A stretch of DNA of 5,885 nucleotides, taken from contig SHUN01000214.1 in NCBI GenBank assembly GCA_009697495.1, positions 1-5,885 on the forward strand, read 5' to 3'. A model generated the notes under the pieces. The model was not told the origin of the DNA, did not search any database, and was given only the letters and a program-made list of their open reading frames with translations. Every line of letters begins with the position of its first letter. Within the stretch, counting starts at the first letter, position 1. The position numbers and the translations under genes were made by a program. Below are positions 1-4,067 of the stretch, one piece after another. This stretch comes from Bryobacterales bacterium. GTDB lineage: Bacteria; Acidobacteriota; Terriglobia; Bryobacterales; Bryobacteraceae.

Positions 1-197
1 GTGATGCCGAGGGCCTTTGTCAGCGCGCGATAGCGGTCCGGCAGGGCCGGCTTGTACATGATGGCGTTGTCCTTGGGCGGCCAGGGAATGCCCTGGGGAC
101 GGCGCGGATCAAAGAGGTGGATGTGAGTGTCGATGATTGGAATTGGGGTGGCGGCCGGGATGGCTGCGGCGGCGGCGAGGAATTCTCTGCGTTGCAC
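1..197 (-). CDS. Amidohydrolase (Amidohydro_2 type), N-terminal part only
   Basis: This is a metal-dependent hydrolase with a TIM-barrel fold; the substrate cannot be told from this part. Only the first 65 codons lie in the window and the gene continues beyond position 1. The product starts with a short twin-arginine-like leader, QRREFLAAAAA (residues 2-12), with a Pro/Ala-rich stretch after it. It then reads IPIIDTHIHLFDPRRPQG (19-36). The HxH pair (His25, His27) on the first strand is the classic metal-binding motif of amidohydrolases, and the following FDPRRPQGIPWPP stretch is typical of the Amidohydro_2 branch. The start must be the GTG at 197-195: an in-frame TAG lies at 209-207 and no other start codon falls between them. 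No convincing Shine-Dalgarno is visible. Nine bases separate it from the stop of the disrupted upstream gene, which suggests an ancestral operon. The family is clear; export is inferred. Confidence 0.85.
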   Translation of the reverse strand, partial: MQRREFLAAAAAIPAATPIPIIDTHIHLFDPRRPQGIPWPPKDNAIMYKPALPDRYRALTKALGI

Positions 198-239
198 TTC
201 GGTATTCTATCGCTTCTGGAAGAGGACGCGGAATGCGTA

Positions 240-248
240 GGCGGCGAC
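240..248. repeat. Left copy of 9-bp target-site duplication
   Basis: GGCGGCGAC directly abuts the left end of the palindromic element and is identical to 391-399. On the minus strand it reads GTC GCC GCC (Val-Ala-Ala) in frame with the disrupted membrane-protein gene. The sequence is GC-rich and simple, so chance is possible, but the exact abutment at both ends favours a true duplication. Confidence 0.6.
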
Positions 249-390
249 TGGTGCTTAAACGTTTCGGGGATTCTAGCCGAAAACACTCCCTGACGCCGCG
301 TGGCTCGGAAACGGTCGCGTTGATTCTGAAAGAGTTACTGAGCCGCGAGCGTCAGCGAGCCGGTGTGTTCCCGAAAACGTTTAAGCACCC
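249..390. mobile_element. MITE-like 142-bp palindromic element
   Basis: The ends are near-perfect terminal inverted repeats: GGTGCTTAAACGTTT at 250-264 and its exact complement at 375-389. The outermost bases (249 T, 390 C) do not pair. The symmetry continues inward with gaps over about 60 bases per arm: left-arm CCCTGACGCCGCGTGGCTCGG (from 288) matches the complement of the right arm, CGCTGACGCTCGCGGCTCAG. The whole could fold into one long imperfect hairpin. Perfect 9-bp direct repeats abut both ends (240-248 and 391-399), as expected for a target duplication made on transposition. There is no transposase inside, so it would be non-autonomous. Nine-base duplications occur in several IS families, so the parent element cannot be named. 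The CTGACGC..GCGGCTC core resembles intergenic repeats I recall from Solibacter-like genomes; this is unverified. Confidence 0.65.
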
Positions 391-399
391 GGCGGCGAC
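391..399. repeat. Right copy of 9-bp target-site duplication
   Basis: GGCGGCGAC directly follows the right end of the palindromic element and matches 240-248 base for base. It is the last in-frame part of the disrupted gene before the insertion. Confidence 0.6.
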
Positions 400-570
400 G
401 GCGATCTGGGACAGGGCCATGAGCGCGACGTGGCGAAGGCCGTATGGGCCGGGCGCCGATAGCGGGACGCAAATAAGACCGGCGTAGAAGGCAGGAGACT
501 GGAGGCGCGCGGGCAGGCCGGCGCGGCGGGCGCCGACTGCAAGCTGGGATATTCTGAAATAGAGTCGACT

Positions 571-787
571 TTACTTTGAGATGTATGCACGTTGTATGTG
601 CTGTAGGCATAGATGGCGGCTGGCAGAGGAAACCGGTTCGGGTGGGATTTGGACAATACCCGCTGTCTTGGACTCAACGCTCCACGGATCGGCCATCGAG
701 CCGCAACGAAACCGGTCATGATAATTTCCGCATGAAGAGATTATCCAAAGCCCGGCAATAAAAGCTATGCTCGAAAATAGGGGAGTT
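571..787. other. Non-coding stretch upstream of the DUF5678 gene
   Basis: I see no convincing gene here. Open frames exist on both strands but lack domain-like sequence and codon bias. DNA from about 545 is more AT-rich than the flanking genes. It presumably carries the promoter for the DUF5678/retropepsin pair; an AT-rich patch with TATGCT-like hexamers lies around 757-780, but no clear -35/-10 pair can be assigned. The switch in composition near 545-570 coincides with the broken 5' end of the membrane-protein remnant and may mark a rearrangement junction. Confidence 0.5.
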
Positions 788-793
788 GGGAGG
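788..793 (+). promoter_or_regulatory. Ribosome binding site deciding the DUF5678 start
   Basis: GGGAGG sits 6 bases before the ATG at 800. It decides between this start and the upstream in-frame ATG at 767, which has no comparable site. Confidence 0.8.
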
Positions 794-799
794 ATACGC

Positions 800-994
800 A
801 TGACCGACTACGGCGACTTGCTGAAAAATATTCCGCCAAAGACGTGGGTGGCGCTTTCGAAGGATGAGACCAGAGTGGTCGGACAGGGCGGCTCCTACGG
901 GGAAGCGGTCAGCCAGGCCGGAAAGGCCGGCGAAGAGGATCCAATTCTCTTCAAGACCCCTGAATCTGATGGGCTTCAGCTCTTCTTCCTCTGA
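800..994 (+). CDS. Small DUF5678-like protein
   Basis: A 64-residue protein of unknown function. The central part, PPKTWVALSKDETRVVGQGG (residues 12-31), followed by YGEAVSQAGKAGEEDPILFKTP (33-54 region), matches the pattern I recall for DUF5678. That pattern is a short domain with a conserved W-V-A strand, a turn, a 'vvg.g' strand, a helix of the form 'eAv..A...G', and a final 'dPil...P' strand. There is no signal peptide or membrane helix, so it is probably cytosolic. The start at 800 is set by the strong GGGAGG site. An aspartic protease gene begins 8 bases after the stop on the same strand, so the two are almost certainly co-transcribed. The C-terminus (DGLQLFFL) is hydrophobic. The DUF5678 assignment rests on recalled family features and was not tested by a profile search. 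Confidence 0.75.
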   Translation: MTDYGDLLKNIPPKTWVALSKDETRVVGQGGSYGEAVSQAGKAGEEDPILFKTPESDGLQLFFL

Positions 995-1002
995 GCGCGA
1001 AC

Positions 1003-1431
1003 TTGTTTCATTCGTACACCTCGGGTGATCTTCCGTTCGATTGTTGTTGGCGCGGACGCTGCGGAGGGCGTACGTGGCAGCCGCTCGTGGATGTGATCGT
1101 TCGAAATGGGTCCTATGAATCAAGGCGCATCCGGGCGCTTATAGACTCCGGGTCGGCTATCACGCTGTTCGACACCAGCATCTGCGAAAGCCTGGACATC
1201 AATTTAAAATCCTGCCAAACCGGAATGGTTGGAGGAATTGGCGGCGCCAAGGCCATCGAGGTTTACTATCACGATGTGCACCTGAAGATTTCGGGCCAGT
1301 CGATAAAGACGTTTGTCGGCTTCTCAAAGGACCTGCCCGTTTCCGCGCTCCTCGGCCGGCACGGATTCTTCGAACATTTCATCGTGACGTTTCACGCCGG
1401 CCGCGCGGGAGTGGTTCTCGAAAAGGCGTAG
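1003..1431 (+). CDS. Retropepsin-like aspartic protease
   Basis: A 142-residue protein with the hallmarks of a single-lobe, retrovirus-like aspartic protease that would act as a homodimer. The catalytic triplet is in ALIDSGSAITLFD (residues 45-57; Asp48-Ser49-Gly50). Next is a flap-like glycine-rich segment, GMVGGIGGAK (74-83). The second hydrophobic-hydrophobic-Gly signature is SALLGRHGFFEHF (114-126). The N-terminal strand WQPLVDVIVRNG (25-36) fits the fold. No signal peptide or membrane anchor is visible. The start used is the TTG at 1003, 8 bases after the DUF5678 stop; an in-frame TGA at 967 limits the start upstream. No strong ribosome site precedes it, so translation may be coupled to the upstream gene. 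An internal GTG near 1087 would remove part of the fold and is less likely. The protease fold is well supported; the substrate is unknown. Confidence 0.8.
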   Translation: MFHSYTSGDLPFDCCWRGRCGGRTWQPLVDVIVRNGSYESRRIRALIDSGSAITLFDTSICESLDINLKSCQTGMVGGIGGAKAIEVYYHDVHLKISGQSIKTFVGFSKDLPVSALLGRHGFFEHFIVTFHAGRAGVVLEKA

Positions 1432-1471
1432 CGAACGGTACCCAATCGCAGCGCGGCGATCGCCTGACCTA

Positions 1472-1558
1472 TGGTGCGGATGGCCGGACTTGAACCGGCA
1501 CGCCCGTGAGGGCACTGGAACCTAAATCCAGGGCGTCTGCCAATTCCGCCACATCCGC
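1472..1558 (-). tRNA. tRNA-Leu, anticodon UAG
   Basis: Read on the minus strand, the acceptor stem GCGGATG (1558-1552) pairs fully with CATCCGC (1482-1476). It is followed by discriminator A (1475) and an encoded CCA (1474-1472). The anticodon stem CTGGA/TCCAG encloses the loop TTTAGGT, giving anticodon TAG at 1524-1522, which reads CUA and probably other CUN leucine codons. A long variable arm (TGCCC TCAC GGGCG) marks it as class II, as expected for leucine. The T arm is GCCGG-TTCAAGT-CCGGC. It lies 31 bases after the stop of the PaaK-like gene on the same strand and could be co-transcribed or use a promoter in the gap. It converges on the protease gene, with 40 bases between their ends and no clear terminator. 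Confidence 0.97.
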
Positions 1559-1570
1559 ACGCATCTCTAG

Positions 1571-1603
1571 TTTAACTCACTGCGGGATTTTAACTCACTG
1601 CGG
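1571..1603. repeat. Tandem 15-bp repeat duplicating a stop codon
   Basis: TTTAACTCACTGCGG occurs at 1571-1585 and again at 1589-1603, an 18-base period with 3 unmatched bases between copies. On the minus strand each copy reads GCA GTG AGT TAA (Ala-Val-Ser-stop), so the end of the PaaK-like gene and its stop codon are repeated in frame. The duplication also creates AT-rich hexamers (TAAAAT at 1592-1587 and TAAACT at 1574-1569 on the minus strand) just upstream of the tRNA. They might serve as -10 elements, but no matching -35 is evident. Confidence 0.8.
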
Positions 1604-2381
1604 CCGCCGTCGCCATTCCAATGGCGGTGCTTCGCCGCACAGTGCGGCGCCGGACATCCACCAAGCGCGGCGACGTCTGTCCGCAGGGACACGGTTCCGT
1701 GACCAGGCGACCGGCCAAACCGGTCTCCAGGCGCAACAGCGGCAAGCGCGGATTCGCTAGAAAACTGACGACAAGGCGGTCCTGCTCGCAGCTCTCGAAA
1801 TAGGCCGCGTCCTCGCGCACATGCAGGCCGTGATGCATCTCGCATTCCCAGGCCAGCAACTCGCCGTCCAAGCCCAGGAACTGCTCGAAGACTGGAACCT
1901 GGTAGCGCCGCCAGAACCGGTCGCCATCCTCCGGCGTCAACGGCCCTTCCAAAATACCGGTGAAAGCGATTACGGCATTGCGAAGCGGCGGCGGCCCCTC
2001 GGCAACGGCGACGCGCAATGCGTCCAGCGGCGCGGCCAACGATTGCGGCGCGAATGCCGGTAATTCGGCGGCGTCGAAACCGGAAAAACATCGCACACGC
2101 CGAGTCTCGCCCACGGCCCGCGCCACTACCGCCGTTCGCGGTGCTTCTCCTATTGGGTAATGGAGCCGCTCCGGCGAGGGCTTGGCATTCGCCACCGCGT
2201 ACCGTTCCGGATGGCAGAGGAACTCGAGAAGGTCGATTTTTGGAAACTGCTCGAAACGATCGGCGTCCCGGTCATAGTCTCGGGCATAGCGTGTTTTGGC
2301 GACCGCGGAGCGCAGCACGTGGCGAAGTTTGAACCGGCGCCGGTCCTCCGGCGGAAGGCTCCGGGCGCGAAGCCACGGCAT
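1590..2381 (-). CDS. PaaK-like adenylate-forming family protein lacking the ATP-binding core
   Basis: Numbered from the ATG at 2381, the protein has 263 residues. It looks like a shortened phenylacetate-CoA ligase (PaaK)/acyl-activating family member. The N-terminal helix RRFKLRHVLRSAVAKTRY (15-32), followed by FEQFPKIDLLEFL (43-55), resembles the 'LR..l..a...pfY' and 'lP.t.k.dl' regions of PaaK. GILEGPLTPEDGDRFWRRYQ (142-161), then VPVFEQFLG, ECEMHHGLHVRED (179-191) and LLRLETGLAGRLVTEPCPCG (215-234) with QTSPRL, resemble the PaaK C-terminal region with its paired-Cys CPCGRT.PR motif. The Ser/Thr/Gly-rich ATP-binding loop between these parts is absent, and the protein is much shorter than the roughly 430 residues of PaaK. 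Catalysis as an acyl-CoA ligase is therefore doubtful. A GTG at 2435 would add 18 residues; neither start has a clear ribosome site and I prefer the ATG. The tail after residue 243 is low-complexity and probably non-domain. Confidence 0.65.
   Translation of the reverse strand: MPWLRARSLPPEDRRRFKLRHVLRSAVAKTRYARDYDRDADRFEQFPKIDLLEFLCHPERYAVANAKPSPERLHYPIGEAPRTAVVARAVGETRRVRCFSGFDAAELPAFAPQSLAAPLDALRVAVAEGPPPLRNAVIAFTGILEGPLTPEDGDRFWRRYQVPVFEQFLGLDGELLAWECEMHHGLHVREDAAYFESCEQDRLVVSFLANPRLPLLRLETGLAGRLVTEPCPCGQTSPRLVDVRRRTVRRSTAIGMATAAAVS
1633..1649. repeat. Perfect 8-bp-arm hairpin in the 3' end of the PaaK-like gene
   Basis: CGCCGCAC-A-GTGCGGCG is an exact inverted repeat with a one-base centre. 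It falls in codons for the Arg-rich tail (RRRTVRR). No U-run follows on either strand, so it is not a standard terminator. It may simply reflect GC-rich codon choice, or be a small intergenic-type repeat absorbed into the C-terminus. Confidence 0.5.
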
Positions 2382-2456
2382 TGGAAATGTGAGGGTCACA
2401 AGGTGGTAGTGGGTGCCGGAGCGGAGTTCTCTCACTGGCGGCGCGTTTTTTTCTTT

Positions 2457-2462
2457 TACACT
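2457..2462 (+). promoter_or_regulatory. Possible -10 element for a leaderless outer-membrane protein mRNA
   Basis: TACACT (TAnnnT form) ends 6 bases before the ATG at 2469 and follows an AT-rich tract (TTTTTTTCTTTT). No Shine-Dalgarno lies before this ATG. The spacing would place the transcript start at or next to the A of the start codon. No -35 is identifiable. Confidence 0.3.
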
Positions 2463-2468
2463 GGAATC

Positions 2469-3035
2469 ATGTGCAGACTAATCCGTAAAATTCTTGTCTT
2501 CACCGGCTTAGCAGGCATCACAGCCAGCGCTCAGAACATCGGCTACGGCGTTCGCGGGGGGGTGCCGCTCAGCGATTTTCTGAAGGCAGAATCGAAAACG
2601 GGGGCGTTGACAAACGTCGTCAGAGGCCGCGGCAATGTGATTCTGGGGCCGATGTTCGAGGTTCGGCTGCCGTTCGGACTCGGCATTGAGGCGAACGCGA
2701 TCTACCGCCGTTGGAACGCCGATGGCGCTTTGAGCAGGGGTTCCGCCAACACGTGGGAGTTCCCCGTCTACGGAAAAGTGCGCATGCCCGGCATCGTGGT
2801 CCGCCCCTATTTGGGCGGCGGGCTCAATTTTCAAAAACTCGGCGACGTCACGCGGTTCCTGGGGGCGGGCGTCATCGCCGATAGCAGCCGCCGCGGGTTT
2901 CTGGGCGCGGGCGGAGTGGAAATTAAAGTTCCGTACGTGCGCATATCACCGGAGCTGCGTTTCACGCGCTGGGGCAACAGCGGCCCCTTGCGCACCACCA
3001 ATCAGATTGATTTGCTCGTTGGGTTGAGTTTCTGA
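2469..3035 (+). CDS. Outer-membrane beta-barrel protein (OmpA/OmpW-like small barrel)
   Basis: A 188-residue exported protein expected to form a small, probably 8-stranded, barrel in the outer membrane. Residues 1-21 form a Sec signal: a basic start (MCRLIRKI), a hydrophobic core (LVFTGLAGI) and a TASA|QN cleavage site after Ala21. The mature part alternates polar and apolar residues in strand-like blocks. These include IGYGVRGGVPL (24-34), ILGPMFEVRLPFGLGIEANAIY (58-79, two strands around a tight turn), YGKVRMPG/VVRPYLGGGLNF (101-121), VEIKVPYVRISPELRFTRW (150-168) and a final IDLLVGLSF ending in the C-terminal Phe used for barrel assembly. The ATG at 2469 is chosen because it begins the signal peptide; the frame is open further upstream but that part overlaps the opposing gene and is not signal-like. 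nadD starts 8 bases downstream. The function, as pore or adhesin, cannot be told. Confidence 0.8.
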   Translation: MCRLIRKILVFTGLAGITASAQNIGYGVRGGVPLSDFLKAESKTGALTNVVRGRGNVILGPMFEVRLPFGLGIEANAIYRRWNADGALSRGSANTWEFPVYGKVRMPGIVVRPYLGGGLNFQKLGDVTRFLGAGVIADSSRRGFLGAGGVEIKVPYVRISPELRFTRWGNSGPLRTTNQIDLLVGLSF

Positions 3036-3043
3036 ATACGCCA

Positions 3044-3610
3044 GTGCGCCTGGCCCTTTTTGGCGGGACTTTCGATCCCATTCACACCGCCCACCTCGCC
3101 GTCGCGCGGGAAGCCGCCGATCATTTTCAACTCGACCGTGTGCTGCTGATTCCCAACGCGATTCCGCCTCACAAAGAGCGGCGGGCTACAGCCGGTTACC
3201 GGCATCGCCTTGCCATGGTGGAACTCGCGGCGCAAACCGATCCGCGCTTCGCGGCGTCGCGGCTGGAAGAGGGGCAGACGAAGAGCTACTCGATACTTAC
3301 GATCGAACGTGTTCGCGGTGAAATCGACCCGAAAGCAGAACTTTTCTTCCTTATCGGCGCCGACGCTTTCAGCGAAATCGAGACCTGGTTCCGTTGGCCC
3401 GACGTGCTCGAACGGGTCGAGTTTATCGTTCTCTCGCGGCCCGGGTACACGTTCGATATTCCCAAAGGTGCTCGAGTGCATCGGCTGGAAACGCTGAGCC
3501 TCGACGTATCCAGCACGGTCATCCGCCGCCGTCTGGCCGCGGGCGAAACGCCGCCGGAGCTGCCCCCGGCAGTGCTCGAATATATCCGAGCCAACGCACT
3601 CTATATATAG
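3044..3610 (+). CDS. nadD: Nicotinate-nucleotide adenylyltransferase
   Basis: NadD transfers AMP from ATP to nicotinate mononucleotide, giving deamido-NAD+ in the cytosolic route to NAD. The 188-residue length is normal for the family. The nucleotidyltransferase signature GGTFDPIHTAHL (7-18) is at the N-terminus; its HxGH box reads HTAH here, a common Gly-to-Ala variant. PPHK (41-44), the substrate-binding LIGADAF (103-109), the W.RWPDVL block (115-122) and the C-terminal ATP-binding VSSTVIRRR (155-163) are all present in order. The start is the GTG at 3044, 8 bases after the barrel-protein stop, without a clear ribosome site; the GGTF motif begins within 7 residues, so no later start is possible. 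The end overlaps the RidA-like gene tail-to-tail by 10 bases. The usual neighbour rsfS is not seen here. Confidence 0.96.
   Translation: MRLALFGGTFDPIHTAHLAVAREAADHFQLDRVLLIPNAIPPHKERRATAGYRHRLAMVELAAQTDPRFAASRLEEGQTKSYSILTIERVRGEIDPKAELFFLIGADAFSEIETWFRWPDVLERVEFIVLSRPGYTFDIPKGARVHRLETLSLDVSSTVIRRRLAAGETPPELPPAVLEYIRANALYI
3601..3610. other. Palindromic decamer shared by two convergent stop codons
   Basis: CTATATATAG is its own reverse complement. On the plus strand it supplies TAT ATA TAG to nadD; on the minus strand it supplies TAT ATA TAG to the RidA-like gene. Both proteins therefore end Tyr-Ile-stop through the same bases. It leaves no room for a terminator between the genes. Confidence 0.95.
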
Positions 3611-4041
3611 GCGATGACGTCGATCTCCACCAGCGAATCGCCAGGGATTCCGCCAGCTGCGGCGATCGTCGTCCGCACCGGCGGCTCCTCGCCGAACCGG
3701 CCCTTGAACGCCTCGTTCATTTCCTTATAATCTTTGAGATCATTCAGGTACACGTTGCACTTCAGCACCTTGTCCATGGACGATCCGGCGTTGAGCAACT
3801 CTTTTTCCACTTCATCCAGCACATGTTTCGTATGCGCTTTAATGTCGCCGGGGAAGTGTGCGCCCTTGCCGGCAATGAAGAGCAGATTGCCGTAGGAGAC
3901 AGCGCCGTTAAACAGCGGCGTCTGCTTGGGTTTTGCGCCTTTGCGGTGCACTTTTTTCTGGGCGCCCGTCTGGGCCTGGGCGGCGCCGGCGGCCGCGGCC
4001 ACGCCGGCAATGGAGGTAAACAACATGCGTCGATTTGTCAT
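3601..4041 (-). CDS. RidA family protein (YjgF/YER057c/UK114) with an N-terminal export signal
   Basis: RidA-type proteins are trimeric; the founding members deaminate reactive enamines/imines made by PLP enzymes. In this 146-residue product, residues 40-146 form the domain. SYGNLLFIAGKGA (49-61) matches the strand leading to the trimer cleft. HTKHVLDEVEKELLNAGSSM (70-89) is the first helix, with VLKCNVYLNDLKDY after it. PPVRTTIAAAG (120-130) carries the key substrate-carboxylate-binding Arg (Arg123), and VEIDVIAYI closes the fold. Unlike cytosolic RidA, the protein begins MTNRRMLFTSIAGVAAAAGA, then AQAQT: a twin-arginine/Sec-like signal with a likely cut after AQA. The ATG at 4041 is chosen over an in-frame TTG at 4059 because AAGGA lies 4 bases upstream and the signal starts there. 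It diverges from the DUF362 gene across 26 bases. Family membership is firm; periplasmic location and activity are inferred. Confidence 0.9.
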   Translation of the reverse strand: MTNRRMLFTSIAGVAAAAGAAQAQTGAQKKVHRKGAKPKQTPLFNGAVSYGNLLFIAGKGAHFPGDIKAHTKHVLDEVEKELLNAGSSMDKVLKCNVYLNDLKDYKEMNEAFKGRFGEEPPVRTTIAAAGGIPGDSLVEIDVIAYI

Positions 4042-4045
4042 GAAG

Positions 4046-4050
4046 TCCTT
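4046..4050 (-). promoter_or_regulatory. Ribosome binding site for the RidA-like gene
   Basis: On the minus strand AAGGA precedes the ATG at 4041 by 4 bases and fixes that start over the TTG at 4059. A TATGAT hexamer at 4068-4063 on the same strand is a possible -10, giving a leader of roughly 14 bases. Confidence 0.65.
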
Positions 4051-4054
4051 TCGA

Positions 4055-4060
4055 TACAAT
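4055..4060 (+). promoter_or_regulatory. Possible -10 element for a leaderless DUF362 mRNA
   Basis: TACAAT (one mismatch from TATAAT) ends 7 bases before the ATG at 4068, and no plus-strand Shine-Dalgarno is present. This spacing would start the transcript at the initiation codon. A TTGTCA at 4035-4040 resembles a -35 but is only 14 bases away, shorter than the usual 16-18. Confidence 0.4.
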
Positions 4061-4067
4061 CAATCAT

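Larger units (their letters stand above)
207..570 (-). pseudogene. Remnant of a membrane-protein gene, split by a palindromic insertion and lacking its 5' end
   Basis: A coding-like minus-strand frame with strong G/C third-position bias runs from about 570 to 391 (60 codons, e.g. LQSPAFYAGLICVPLSAPG). It enters the insertion at 390 and stops there at a TGA. If the insertion (249-390) and one copy of the 9-bp flanking repeat are removed, the frame continues as AVAA-YAFRVLFQKR and ends at the TAG at 209-207. The rejoined C-terminus contains a hydrophobic helix (HVALMALSQIAVAAYAFRVLF) followed by a basic tail, which looks like a membrane protein end. No usable start is present: a TAA lies at 573-571 and the sequence above it is not coding-like, so the 5' part is missing as well. 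I do not recognise the family. Coding character and frame restoration are seen; membrane location and gene death are inferred. Confidence 0.45.

Noticed and set aside
137..487. Plus-strand open frame across the palindromic insertion, Arg-rich, with RRRRLVLKRF-type sequence
   Set aside because: Its Arg-rich composition and a mirrored RRRRVLKRF on the opposite strand come from the inverted repeat; it has no ribosome site or protein-like pattern.
767..799. Upstream in-frame ATG for the DUF5678 gene
   Set aside because: It lacks a ribosome site, whereas GGGAGG is ideally placed for the ATG at 800, and the extra residues (MLENRGVGRIR) overlap that ribosome site.
571..801. Minus-strand frame of 76 codons starting like a lipoprotein signal (hydrophobic stretch then ISSC)
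   Set aside because: The sequence after the Cys has no domain-like pattern or codon bias, no ribosome site is evident, and its start lies on top of the well-supported DUF5678 start and ribosome site. The lipobox-like match is probably chance.
1455..1465. GGCGATCGCC palindrome downstream of the tRNA, possible terminator or HIP1-like site
   Set aside because: It is a lone 10-bp palindrome without a T-run on either strand, and a single such word is expected in GC-rich DNA.
1567..2091. Alternative long minus-strand and plus-strand frames inside the PaaK-like gene
   Set aside because: They are Arg/Ala/Gly-rich shadows of the same GC-biased codons, whereas the chosen frame carries recognisable motifs.
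2160..2468. N-terminal extension of the barrel protein
   Set aside because: The frame is open only as a shadow of the opposing PaaK-like gene; the signal peptide begins at the ATG at 2469.
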